This document shows, piece by piece, positions 23,913-36,526 of a stretch of 64,000 bases of DNA. The stretch is from Solirubrobacter deserti. Lineage in GTDB: Bacteria; Actinomycetota; Thermoleophilia; Solirubrobacterales; Solirubrobacteraceae. Both the position numbers and the translations under genes were made by a program. Below the pieces are notes generated by a model. It ran no database searches. It was not told the origin of the DNA and saw only the letters and a list, made by a program, of their open reading frames with translations. Location: positions 1 to 64,000 of the forward strand of contig NZ_JAPCID010000041.1 of assembly GCF_027587175.1 (NCBI RefSeq). The letters run 5' to 3'. Every line of letters starts with the position of its first letter. Position 1 is the stretch's first letter.

Positions 23913-25828
23913 CCTCACTTCTCTCCCGCATCGACCGGCCTCAGGACCTCCACGCGTTGTCGGAGGACGAGCTGCAGACCGTCGCGCAGGAGGTCCGTGA
24001 GCTGTTGATCGACACGGTCGGTGAGATCGGCGGGCACTTCGGCGCGAACCTCGGCACGTGCGAGATCGCGGTGGCGCTCCACTCGCTGATGGACTCGCCG
24101 CGCGACAAGGTCCTGTGGGACGTCGGCCACCAGGCCTACCCGCACAAGATCCTCACGGGGCGCCGCGATCAGCTCCCGACCATCCGGCAGTACGGCGGCC
24201 TGGCCCCGTTCTGTGCGCGCTTCGAGTCCGAGCACGACATCATGGGCGCCGGCCACGCCTCCACCTCGATCGGCTACGCCGTCGGGATCAAGGAGGCGAT
24301 GCTCCGCGGCGCGACCGAGGACGGCAAGGTCGTCGCGGTCATCGGCGACGGGTCGATGACGGGCGGCGTCGCGTTCGAGGCCGTCTCGCAGGCCGGCGGC
24401 CTCGGGACCCCGATCGTCGTGATCCTCAACGACAACGGCATGTCGATCTCGCCGAACGTCGGCGCGTTGTCCCGCTACATGAACCGCGTCCGGCTGGACC
24501 CGGGGCTGTGGGAGGCGCGCGAGGGCGTCGAGGAGAAGCTCACCAAGCTGCCCGCGGGCATCGGCGCCGCGTTCGAGCGCCTCGGCCCGCGCTTCAAGGA
24601 GTCCGTCAAGGCCTTCTGGGCGCCCGGCCTGTGGTGGGAGGAGCTCGACTGGGCCTACCTCGGCGTGATCGACGGCCACGACGTGCGTGCCATGCGCCGC
24701 GCGCTGAAGACCGCCTTCGAGGCCGAGCGTCCCGTCGTCATCCACTGCGCGACCGTCAAGGGCAAGGGCTTCGCGCCCGCCGAGGACGGCGGCCTGGAGG
24801 GCATGGAGAAGTGGCATGCCGCCAAGCCGAAGTCGATCTCGCAGCGGATGCCCGCTCCGTCCCGTCCGTCGTCGACGCCCGCCCCGCCGCAGTACACGAC
24901 CGTCTTCGGCGAGGCGTTGGTGCGCGAGTGCGAGCGCGACGAGCGCGTCATCGGCATCACCGCCGCGATGAACTCCGGCACCGGGCTCTCGATCCTGCAG
25001 AAGGCGATGCCCGACCGCTACTTCGACGTCGGCATCGCCGAGCAGCAGGCCGTGCTGTTCGCCGCGGGCGCCGCTCTGTCCGGGATGCGCCCGGTGGCGG
25101 CCATCTACAGCACCTTCCTGCAGCGCGCCTTCGACCAGATCGTCCACGACGTCTGCCTGCAGAAGCTGCCCGTCACCTTCTGCATGGACCGGAGCGGGCT
25201 GGTCGGCGACGACGGCCCGACCCACCACGGCGTCTTCGACATCGCCTACCTGCGCCCGCTGCCGAACATGACGCTGATGGCGCCGCGCGACGAGGCGATG
25301 CTCGTCCACATGCTCCACACGGCGCTGCAGATCGACGGCCCGGCCGCGCTGCGCTACCCGCGTGGGGCTGGCGTGGGCGTCGAGCTCCCGTCCGCGCCCG
25401 AGCTCATCCCGGTCGGCACCGGCGAGATCCTCCGCGAGGGTGAGCGCGTCGCGCTGGTCGGCTACGGCACCGGCGTCGGCAAGGCGCTCGGCGCCGCCGA
25501 CCTGCTGGCCGAGCGCGGCATGGACGTCACCGTCGCCGACGCCCGCTTCTGCAAGCCGCTGGACAAGCTCCTGCTCGCCTCCCTGGCCGCCGACCACGAT
25601 CTGCTCGTCACGGTCGAGGAAGGCGTCCTCCAGGGCGGCTTCGGCACCGCCGTCTGGGAGTCCTTCGCCGACGAGGGCGCCGTCGCGCCGCGCATCCTGC
25701 GCGTCGGCCTGCCGGACGCCTACGTCACCCACGGCGCCCCGGCCCTCCTGCACGAAGAGGTCGGCTTCACCGCCGAGGCGATCGCCGCCCGCGTCGAGGC
25801 CGCGGTCCTCGACCGCCTGGGCGTCTAG
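23909..25828 (+). CDS. dxs: 1-deoxy-D-xylulose-5-phosphate synthase
   Basis: 639 residues, normal length. DXS condenses pyruvate and glyceraldehyde 3-phosphate with thiamine diphosphate, the first MEP-pathway step. Motifs: GGHFGANLGTCEIAVALH, DVGHQAYPHKILTGR, the ThDP site IGDGSMTGG with downstream NDNGMSISPNVG, and in the Pyr domain VGIAEQQAVLFAAG and DRSGLVGDDGPTHHG. It is the last gene of the efp-nusB-xseB-ispA-dxs unit. Confidence 0.96.
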   Translation: MTSLLSRIDRPQDLHALSEDELQTVAQEVRELLIDTVGEIGGHFGANLGTCEIAVALHSLMDSPRDKVLWDVGHQAYPHKILTGRRDQLPTIRQYGGLAPFCARFESEHDIMGAGHASTSIGYAVGIKEAMLRGATEDGKVVAVIGDGSMTGGVAFEAVSQAGGLGTPIVVILNDNGMSISPNVGALSRYMNRVRLDPGLWEAREGVEEKLTKLPAGIGAAFERLGPRFKESVKAFWAPGLWWEELDWAYLGVIDGHDVRAMRRALKTAFEAERPVVIHCATVKGKGFAPAEDGGLEGMEKWHAAKPKSISQRMPAPSRPSSTPAPPQYTTVFGEALVRECERDERVIGITAAMNSGTGLSILQKAMPDRYFDVGIAEQQAVLFAAGAALSGMRPVAAIYSTFLQRAFDQIVHDVCLQKLPVTFCMDRSGLVGDDGPTHHGVFDIAYLRPLPNMTLMAPRDEAMLVHMLHTALQIDGPAALRYPRGAGVGVELPSAPELIPVGTGEILREGERVALVGYGTGVGKALGAADLLAERGMDVTVADARFCKPLDKLLLASLAADHDLLVTVEEGVLQGGFGTAVWESFADEGAVAPRILRVGLPDAYVTHGAPALLHEEVGFTAEAIAARVEAAVLDRLGV

Positions 25829-25862
25829 ACGCTGACGCGCGGGCCGAACCCGCGCAGGCGTC
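25828..25862 (+). terminator. Long hairpin after dxs
   Basis: An inner stem GCGCGGG/CCCGCGC (25837-25855) is extended by an outer GACGC/GCGTC stem (25828-25862). The hairpin starts at the last base of the dxs stop. There is no T-tract, but the structure is strong and is followed by a separately started gene. Confidence 0.55.
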
Positions 25863-25913
25863 CCTGCGTAGCTCCTCTGGGGTGCACCATCGTCCCGGAA
25901 GGGGGAGCCGTTG

Positions 25914-26384
25914 ATGTCCATCCGTTGCCGTCGCGCCGTCCTGGCGCTGGCGGGGGCCGCCGTCGCCGCGGCCGCGTCGCCGTCTGTGGCCGCCGGTCAG
26001 ACCGGTGTCGCCGCGTCGTTCACGGTCACCGATCACCGTTTCGTGGGTTCGCAGGACGGAAGTTCGTACGTCACGATCTACGCCGGGCAGAGCGTCGCGT
26101 TCGCGTACCCCGCGGGCACGATCCCCCACAACGTCGACTACCTCGCCCTCAAGCCGACGTCCTGCACGCAGACCGCGGGCCCCGATCTGGGTCCGGTCCC
26201 GCCGCTGCCCCGCGTTCCGAGCGGCCCCGGCTGGTCGGGCACCTGCCGGTTCAACGTGCCGAACATGTACGTGTTCGTCTCGCGTGGCCCGCGCTCGATG
26301 CCGGGCCACGTGATCGTCCGGCCGGGCGCGCCGCCGCCGTCGTTCCCGACGCAGCCCATGACGCCGCTCGTCCCGCGTCTCTAG
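25914..26384 (+). CDS. Secreted cupredoxin-like protein
   Basis: 156 residues. A signal peptide (AVLALAGAAVAAAASPSVAAG) is followed by a beta-sandwich-like domain with GQSVAFAYPAGTIPHNVDYL, which matches the first ligand strand of plastocyanin-like folds (His after Pro), and a late GTCRFNVPNMYVF segment. The usual Cys-His-Met copper ligand loop is not complete, so copper binding is doubtful. GGGGGAG lies 7 bases before ATG 25914. Confidence 0.65.
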   Translation: MSIRCRRAVLALAGAAVAAAASPSVAAGQTGVAASFTVTDHRFVGSQDGSSYVTIYAGQSVAFAYPAGTIPHNVDYLALKPTSCTQTAGPDLGPVPPLPRVPSGPGWSGTCRFNVPNMYVFVSRGPRSMPGHVIVRPGAPPPSFPTQPMTPLVPRL

Positions 26385-26402
26385 CGAGCTCAGCCTGCCG
26401 GG

Positions 26403-26442
26403 TGTGTCGTCCTACTGTCGGAAAGCGGCGGTAGGACGACAC
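26403..26442. terminator. Bidirectional terminator-like inverted repeat
   Basis: GTGTCGTCCTAC (26403-26414) and its perfect complement (26431-26442) form a 12-bp stem with a 16-base loop. It lies between two convergent secreted-protein genes and can serve both. Confidence 0.65.
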
Positions 26443-26464
26443 AGGCACCCGACGGATCGCGCCG

Positions 26465-27427
26465 TCAGTCCACGCGCACGACGCGGTGCGCGAACGCCTT
26501 CGCGCGGAGCGCCGACGCGGCGCTGACCGCCGCCGTGCAGTCGCCGAACCAGTGATCGCGGGCGCCGCGCCACCACTCGCCGGCGCCCAGCACCTCGTCG
26601 AGCGGAGAGTTCACGCAGCGCGACTCGTGCTGCTTGTTGCCGGCCATGTGGCCGAACTCGTGGAGGAGGACGCTTTCGAGGTCGATCTCGTCCAGCGCGG
26701 GGTAATTCGGGCCGGCGGCCCAGTTCTCGGCGGCGTGCAGCGCGAGGTCGCGCTCGACCACGCGGCCGTTGCGCAGGTAGTCCGTCTGGACGCCGAGTGT
26801 TCCGCTCGGGACATCGGCGGAGAAGCCGGCGACGCTGCGGCCGTCCTCCACGCCCGCGAGGAGCTTCGTCGTCGTGCCCGCCTTCAGGTTCCACCGCTTC
26901 GCCGTCGTCCGCGCGAGGGTCTTCAAGCGCGTCTTGGAGACCGACGCCGGCAGGTTCGCGGTCGACACGAGGAAGCCCGCCGAGCCCTTGCGGCCGAACT
27001 TCGGGTACAGCTTGCCGCGCCCGCGATCGACGGCGGGCAGCGTCACCGTCAGCTGTCGGACCGGGCCGATCGGACGGTCGGCGCCGTCGCCGGACACGTA
27101 CGCCTGCCAGTGGTAGCGCCCGGGACGCTGGCGCAGGATCGACGCGTTCGGCACGCTCCAGACCTGCAGGTCCTCGAGCGCCTGGGTGGCCGGTTCGTCA
27201 AGCCAGGTGCCCTCGGGCCCCGTGAGCAGGCCGTCCTCATCGATTTCGTTCCCGCCGGAGACCCGCACGACGACGCTGCTCTCGGGCGCGTCGGTCCGCA
27301 CCGCGAACGTCAGCGGAGCACCGCGTGAGATCGAGGCGGCCGGAGCTTCGTAGTTGAGCTCGACGGCGGAGGCGGACGCGGGGAACGCGAGCAGGGCGAG
27401 ACCGACGGAGGCGAGGACGGGACGCAT
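26465..27427 (-). CDS. Secreted metzincin-like zinc metalloprotease
   Basis: 320 residues from ATG 27427. A signal peptide (VLASVGLALLAFPASASA) is followed by an N-terminal beta domain (~20-130) and a protease-like domain. The zinc motif HEFGHMAGNKQH near residue 246 fits HExxHxxGxxH, the metzincin/matrixin signature with three His ligands and the catalytic Glu. Downstream Cys residues (RCVNS, GDCTA) may form a disulfide. Its promoter is of the pilus-regulon type, suggesting secretion or processing at the cell surface. The substrate is unknown. Confidence 0.75.
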   Translation of the reverse strand: MRPVLASVGLALLAFPASASAVELNYEAPAASISRGAPLTFAVRTDAPESSVVVRVSGGNEIDEDGLLTGPEGTWLDEPATQALEDLQVWSVPNASILRQRPGRYHWQAYVSGDGADRPIGPVRQLTVTLPAVDRGRGKLYPKFGRKGSAGFLVSTANLPASVSKTRLKTLARTTAKRWNLKAGTTTKLLAGVEDGRSVAGFSADVPSGTLGVQTDYLRNGRVVERDLALHAAENWAAGPNYPALDEIDLESVLLHEFGHMAGNKQHESRCVNSPLDEVLGAGEWWRGARDHWFGDCTAAVSAASALRAKAFAHRVVRVD

Positions 27428-27436
27428 CTGAGGTAC

Positions 27437-27464
27437 GTATCGGCGGCCCACGGGACGGGCTTGA
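27437..27464 (-). promoter_or_regulatory. FliA/WhiG-like promoter for the metzincin gene
   Basis: On the minus strand TCAA (27464-27461), 16 bases and GCCGATAC (27444-27437) are followed after 9 bases by the ATG at 27427. Both boxes are identical to those at pilN. Confidence 0.6.
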
Positions 27465-27473
27465 GTACCGTTC

Positions 27474-28244
27474 ATGGCCGTGCCCCGCGTCCGCCTGGAC
27501 ACCTTGCTCGCGGACCGCGGCTTGTTCGAGTCACGGACGCGCGCGGCCGCGGCCGTGATCGCCGGTGACGTCCACATCGGCCCGGGCCGTCGCCGCGCCG
27601 AGAAGCCCGGCCAGCTCGTCGACCCCGAGGTCGAGCTCGAGGTGCGGGGCCCGCCGCCGTACGTCTCACGTGGCGGCGTCAAGCTCGCCAATGCCCTGGA
27701 CACCCTCAACGTGCCCGTCGAAGGGCGCAAGGCGCTCGACGTCGGCGCCTCCACCGGCGGCTTCACCGACTGCCTGCTCCAACGCGGCGCCGAGCACGTG
27801 ATTGCGCTCGACGTCGCGTACGGCGAGCTCGACTGGCGCATGCGCGAGCACGAGCGCGTGACCGTCATCGAGCGCACGAACGCCCGCGCCATCACGCCGG
27901 ACCAGCTGCCGTACGCGCCGGACCTGGTCGTGATCGACGTGTCGTTCATCTCGCTGACGAAGGTCCTGCCCGCGGTGCTCGCGAGCACGGCGCCGACGTT
28001 CGACTGCCTCGCGATGGTCAAGCCGCAGTTCGAGGTCGGCAAGGAGCGGCTCGGCAAGGGCGGCGTCGTGCGCGACCTCGCCCTCCGGCGCGAAGCCGTC
28101 AGCGCCGTGGCGGCGTCCGTCGACGTGGCCGTGATGGGCAGCGCGCCGTCCGCCCTCGAGGGCCCGTCCGGCAACCGCGAGACGTTCCTGTGGCTCGCCG
28201 AGCCCGGCCGACCCGGCGCCGTCGCCGAGGTGGACGCCTGGTGA
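27474..28244 (+). CDS. tlyA: TlyA-type rRNA 2'-O-ribose methyltransferase
   Basis: 256 residues. An S4-like RNA-binding domain (~5-65, RLDTLLADRGLFESRTRAAA) precedes an RrmJ-like SAM methyltransferase: K-D-K-E-type residues in SRGGVKLANAL, SAM loop LDVGASTGGFTDCLLQ, LDVAYGELDW, IDVSFISLTKVLP and MVKPQFEVGKE. TlyA methylates 16S and 23S rRNA at C1409/C1920 equivalents, and its loss gives capreomycin resistance in mycobacteria. It overlaps nadK by 4 bases. Confidence 0.9.
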   Translation: MAVPRVRLDTLLADRGLFESRTRAAAAVIAGDVHIGPGRRRAEKPGQLVDPEVELEVRGPPPYVSRGGVKLANALDTLNVPVEGRKALDVGASTGGFTDCLLQRGAEHVIALDVAYGELDWRMREHERVTVIERTNARAITPDQLPYAPDLVVIDVSFISLTKVLPAVLASTAPTFDCLAMVKPQFEVGKERLGKGGVVRDLALRREAVSAVAASVDVAVMGSAPSALEGPSGNRETFLWLAEPGRPGAVAEVDAW

Positions 28245-29086
28245 TCGCCGCCGTCGTCACCCACCGCCGGCCGAGCGACACGCACGAGGCCATCCTGCTG
28301 CTGCTCGAGACCGCCCGCCGCCGGCGGGTGACGCTGCGCCTCACGCCCGACGAAGCGACCAAGCACGAGATCGAGACCGCGCCGTTCATCGAGATCGTCG
28401 AAGACCCGGGCGACGACATCGATCTGTGCCTCGTCCTCGGCGGCGACGGCACGATCCTCACCGCGCTCCGCCGCTACGCCGGCACCGGCGTCCCCGTGTT
28501 CGCGGTCAACTACGGCGAGGTCGGCTTCCTCGCCACGATCGACCCCGACGGCCTCGCCCAGGACTTCGAGCGTGCGTTCGCCGCGGAGTTCGAGACGATC
28601 CAGCTGCCGACGATCTCCGTCGGGCGCCCCGAGGGCACCTGGAGCGCGCTCAACGACATCTCCGTGCACCGCAAGGCCGGCCTGCGCGTGGCCGATCTCG
28701 CCTACGCGCTCGCCGGCGAGGAGATCGGCCGTGTCCGCTGCGACGGGCTGGTGGTGGCCACGCCGCAGGGCTCGACGGGGTACAACCTCGCCAACGGCGG
28801 CCCGGTCCTGGCCTGGGGCGTGGAGGGCTACGTCGTGTCCTTCATCGCGCCACACTCGCTCACGGCCCGCGCGCTCGTCGTGGCGCCGCAGGACGAGCTG
28901 ACGATCAACAACGCCTCGCGCGAAGAGCCGGTGGAAATTCACGTGGACGGCCGGCCCACGCTCGAGCTCTCGCCCGGTGAGGACATCCACGTCGCGTTCG
29001 GCCTCACGCACGGCACGCTGGCACAGCTTCCCGGAGCAAGCTTCTACCACCGCTTGCGCGAGCGCTTCGGTCGCCTTGCGCGCTAG
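28241..29086 (+). CDS. nadK: NAD kinase
   Basis: 281 residues from GTG 28241 (overlapping the tlyA TGA). NadK phosphorylates NAD to NADP. The GGDGT motif is in LVLGGDGTILTALR, followed by VNYGEVGFLA and, later, GLVVATPQGSTGYNLANGGP (NAD-binding) and the C-terminal beta-sandwich. The tlyA-nadK-recN order is common in actinobacteria. Confidence 0.93.
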   Translation: MIAAVVTHRRPSDTHEAILLLLETARRRRVTLRLTPDEATKHEIETAPFIEIVEDPGDDIDLCLVLGGDGTILTALRRYAGTGVPVFAVNYGEVGFLATIDPDGLAQDFERAFAAEFETIQLPTISVGRPEGTWSALNDISVHRKAGLRVADLAYALAGEEIGRVRCDGLVVATPQGSTGYNLANGGPVLAWGVEGYVVSFIAPHSLTARALVVAPQDELTINNASREEPVEIHVDGRPTLELSPGEDIHVAFGLTHGTLAQLPGASFYHRLRERFGRLAR

Positions 29087-29167
29087 TCGCCGCAGCCGTT
29101 CCATGGCCGCCACTGTGCCAGGGAAAGTGCAACGTGTCTGTTCCAAAAGTGTGCCAATTCTGCAACA

Positions 29168-29179
29168 GAACACCTGTTC
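29168..29179. promoter_or_regulatory. LexA (SOS) box upstream of recN
   Basis: GAACACCTGTTC is flanked by A on the left and G on the right, matching the GAAC-N4-GTTC operator core of Gram-positive/actinobacterial LexA. It lies 39 bases before the recN GTG in the 132-base gap after nadK. recN is an SOS gene in most bacteria. Confidence 0.75.
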
Positions 29180-29218
29180 GACGGTGATCCGTCCTGACCC
29201 GCTGGTAAACCACTCGAC

Positions 29219-33715
<4,497 letters not shown>

Positions 33716-33719
<4 letters not shown>

Positions 33720-34255
33720 GCTCACGGTTCGAGCGCATCGCCAACGAGACGATCTTCGAAGGCAAGTTCTTCGACGTCGAACGTGGGACGTTCCGCCACG
33801 AGGACGGAGAAGAGGTCAAGCGCGAGCTCGTGACGCACCCGGGGGCGGTCGGCGTCGTGGTGCTCGACGGCGAGCAGCTGGTCTTCGTCCGCCAGCCGCG
33901 CGAGGCGGTCGGCGTCCCCGACCTGCTCGAGATCGTCGCCGGCAAGCTCGACGAGGAGGGCGAGGACCCGCTGGACACCGCGAAGCGCGAACTCGCTGAG
34001 GAGATCGGCAAGCAGGCGTCCGAGTGGGAGTCGCTGGGCTCGTTCTTCACCACGCCGGGCTTCACGAACGAGGAGATCCACCTGTTCCTGGCGACCGGCA
34101 TCAGCGACGTCGACGAACGGCCCGAGGTCCACGAGAACGAGCGGATCGACGTCGAGATCCGCCCGCTCAGCGAGCTCGACGAGGTCCTGGCGTCGAACAC
34201 GGACTCCAAGACGCTGATCGCGCTGTACCGCTTCCGGGACCGCATGAACCGCTGA
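33716..34255 (+). CDS. nudF: Nudix hydrolase, ADP-ribose pyrophosphatase type
   Basis: 179 residues. The Nudix box occurs around residues 80-105 (GKLDEEGEDPLDTAKREL followed by AEEIG), giving G-x5-E-x7-REL-x-EE-x-G. RQPREAVGVPDLLEIVAGKL and SFFTTPGFTNEEIHLF are typical of NudF ADP-ribose pyrophosphatases. It is coupled to the M20 peptidase gene and lies 44 bases before xerD, the usual actinobacterial order. Confidence 0.88.
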
Positions 34256-34299
34256 TTGCAGGCGGAGGGCTCGGGCGGGCCGCCGCGAACGAGACAGGG

Positions 34300-35250
34300 A
34301 TGGCCGTCGCCGACGCTCCCCTTGCCACGCCCGCACACGCTCAGCCGTTCGAGCACCTGCTGCTCGACTTCCTCGCCTACCTGGAGTTCGAGCGGGGCCT
34401 CTCGCGCAACACGCTCGAGGCCTACCGCTCGGACCTGCTCCAGTACGGCGCCTACCTGAAGGGCCGCGACGCGCTCGCCGTCACGCACTCCGACCTCGCG
34501 GGCTTCGTGTCCAGCCTCGCGGCGGGGGACGGCGACAAGCCGCCCGTGGCGCCCGCGACCCTCCAGCGCAAGGTCGCCTGCTTGCGCTCGTTCTACCGCC
34601 ACCTCCGGCGCCAGGGCGAGCTCGACACCGACCCGACCGCGAACCTGCGCGCCCCCAAACAGAGTCGCCGGCTCCCGCACGTGCTCAGCCGCGACGAAGT
34701 GGCCAAGCTGCTCGAGCAGCCGCGCGGCACCGAGCCGCCGGCGCTGCGCGACCGCGCGCTGCTGGAGCTCATGTACGCGTGCGGGCTCCGCGCGTCGGAG
34801 GCGATCGACCTCGAGACCGGCGACCTGGACCTGGAGATCGGCATCCTGCGAGCGCGCGGGAAGGGCTCCAAGGAACGGATCGTGCCCGTCGGCTCGGCCG
34901 CGACCCGCGCCGTCAACGCCTACCTGGCCAGGGGCCGCGGCAAGCTCGTCGGCGACAAGCTCGAGTCGCGCCTGTTCGTCAACCATCGCGGCGCCGGGCT
35001 CACCCGCCAGGGCCTCTACAAGATCGTGCAGCGCCATGCGGCCACGGCCGGCCTCGCCGAGCGCATGAGCCCGCACACGCTCCGGCACACGTTCGCGACG
35101 CACCTGCTCGCGGGCGGCTGCGACCTGCGCAGCCTGCAGGAGATGCTCGGCCACGCCGACATCGCCACCACCCAGCTCTACACGCACCTGTCCGCGGACC
35201 GGCTCAAGGACGTCTACTTCGACGCCCACCCGCGCGCCAAGATGCGGTAG
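34300..35250 (+). CDS. xerD: Site-specific tyrosine recombinase XerD
   Basis: 316 residues. A SAM-like core-binding domain (FLAYLEFERGLSRNTLEAYR) precedes the catalytic domain with the full set: Arg in GLRASE, Lys in GKGSKER, HxxR in SPHTLRHTFATHLL, GHADIATTQ with His, and the nucleophile in LYTHLS (Tyr). It resolves chromosome dimers with XerC. Its position after nudF and its length favour XerD over a phage integrase. Confidence 0.93.
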   Translation: MAVADAPLATPAHAQPFEHLLLDFLAYLEFERGLSRNTLEAYRSDLLQYGAYLKGRDALAVTHSDLAGFVSSLAAGDGDKPPVAPATLQRKVACLRSFYRHLRRQGELDTDPTANLRAPKQSRRLPHVLSRDEVAKLLEQPRGTEPPALRDRALLELMYACGLRASEAIDLETGDLDLEIGILRARGKGSKERIVPVGSAATRAVNAYLARGRGKLVGDKLESRLFVNHRGAGLTRQGLYKIVQRHAATAGLAERMSPHTLRHTFATHLLAGGCDLRSLQEMLGHADIATTQLYTHLSADRLKDVYFDAHPRAKMR

Positions 35251-35313
35251 GGCGACGATGCCCGGTCGGCATCGGGCGCGGGCGCCGCGGGCGCCTTTGC
35301 CAGAATCGGCGCC

Positions 35314-36465
35314 GTGAGCAAGCGGGCTTTCGTCATCGTCATCGACGCCTGCGGCGCGGGGGCCCTGCCCGACGCGGCCGACTACGGCGACGAGGGCACC
35401 AACACGCTGCAGCACCTCTCGGAGGCGACCGGCGGCCTCGACCTGCCGGTGCTCCAGCAGCTCGGCCTCGGGGACATCCTCCCGCTCGTCGGCGTGGCGC
35501 CGTCGCCGGACCGCGTGGTGCACGGGCGTCTGCACCCGCTCGGCCCGGGCAAGGACACGATCACCGGGCACTGGGAGCTGATGGGCGTCGTCACGCCGCA
35601 GCCGCTGCGGACCTACCCGGACGGCTTTCCGCCCGAGATCATCGATGAGCTGCGCGACGCCACCGGCCGCGGGGTCCTGTGCAACCGGACCTACAGCGGC
35701 ACGGGCGTGATCGAGGACTTCGGCGAGCAGCACCTGGCCACGGGCGACCTGATCGTCTACACGTCGGCCGACTCGGTGCTGCAGATCGCGGCGCACGTCG
35801 ACGAGGTGCCGCCGGCGGAGCTGTACGCGGCGTGCGCCGCGGCGCGGGAGATCATGCACGGCGAGCACGCGGTCGGGCGGGTCATCGCGCGCCCGTTCAA
35901 GGGCTCGCCCGGCGCGTTCGTGCGCACCGATGGTCGCAAGGACCTCGCGCTGCCGCCGCCCGGGCGCTCCTACATGCAGGAGCTGCAGGCCGCGGGCGTG
36001 CCGGTACACACGGTGGGCAAGATCGGGCAGGTGTTCGACGGCGTCGGCGTCGACCGTCAGCACAAGGGGCCGACGAACGCGAGGGCGCTCGCCGCGACGG
36101 CCGAGCTGATCGACTCGCTCGAAGGCGGGTTCGTGTTCACCAACCTCGTCGAGACCGACCAGGTCTACGGCCACCGCAACGACGTCCCGGGCTACCACGG
36201 CGCGCTGAAGGCGATCGACGCCGAGGTGGGCGAGTGGCTGGAGCGGCTGGACCCGGCGCGCGACCTGCTGGTCATCACGGCCGACCACGGCTGCGACCCG
36301 ACGACGCCCGGCACCGACCACACGCGCGAGCACGCGCCGCTGCTCGCGCGCTTCGACGGACACGGCGGAAAGCGCCATGACGGTCCGTTCGCTGACGTCG
36401 GTGCCTCGGTCCTGCGGTGGCTGACCGGCCGCGACGCGGCGCTTCCTGGCACCCCTTTCGTCTAA
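35314..36465 (+). CDS. deoB: Phosphopentomutase
   Basis: 383 residues, an alkaline-phosphatase superfamily enzyme that interconverts ribose 1-phosphate and ribose 5-phosphate. Metal and phospho-acceptor residues are seen in VIDACGAGALPDAADYGDEG (the second D/T pair after the first Asp), GHWELMG, ETDQVYGHRND, ITADHGCDPTTPGTDHTREH. The cap domain is of normal size. GTG 35314 is the start. No deoA or deoC is adjacent. Confidence 0.92.
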   Translation: MSKRAFVIVIDACGAGALPDAADYGDEGTNTLQHLSEATGGLDLPVLQQLGLGDILPLVGVAPSPDRVVHGRLHPLGPGKDTITGHWELMGVVTPQPLRTYPDGFPPEIIDELRDATGRGVLCNRTYSGTGVIEDFGEQHLATGDLIVYTSADSVLQIAAHVDEVPPAELYAACAAAREIMHGEHAVGRVIARPFKGSPGAFVRTDGRKDLALPPPGRSYMQELQAAGVPVHTVGKIGQVFDGVGVDRQHKGPTNARALAATAELIDSLEGGFVFTNLVETDQVYGHRNDVPGYHGALKAIDAEVGEWLERLDPARDLLVITADHGCDPTTPGTDHTREHAPLLARFDGHGGKRHDGPFADVGASVLRWLTGRDAALPGTPFV

Positions 36466-36526
36466 ACCACCAAATTTGCGCCAGACGTAGGGTGAGGAGT
36501 CGCCGCAACCGGGGCACCCACTCATC

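Noticed and set aside
26138-26310. Full type-1 copper site in the cupredoxin-like protein
   Set aside because: The first His is visible, but the Cys-x(n)-His-x(n)-Met ligand loop is not, so copper binding cannot be claimed.
34300-35250. xerD as a phage integrase marking an island
   Set aside because: Its length, motifs and place after nudF in a housekeeping gene order fit the chromosomal XerD.
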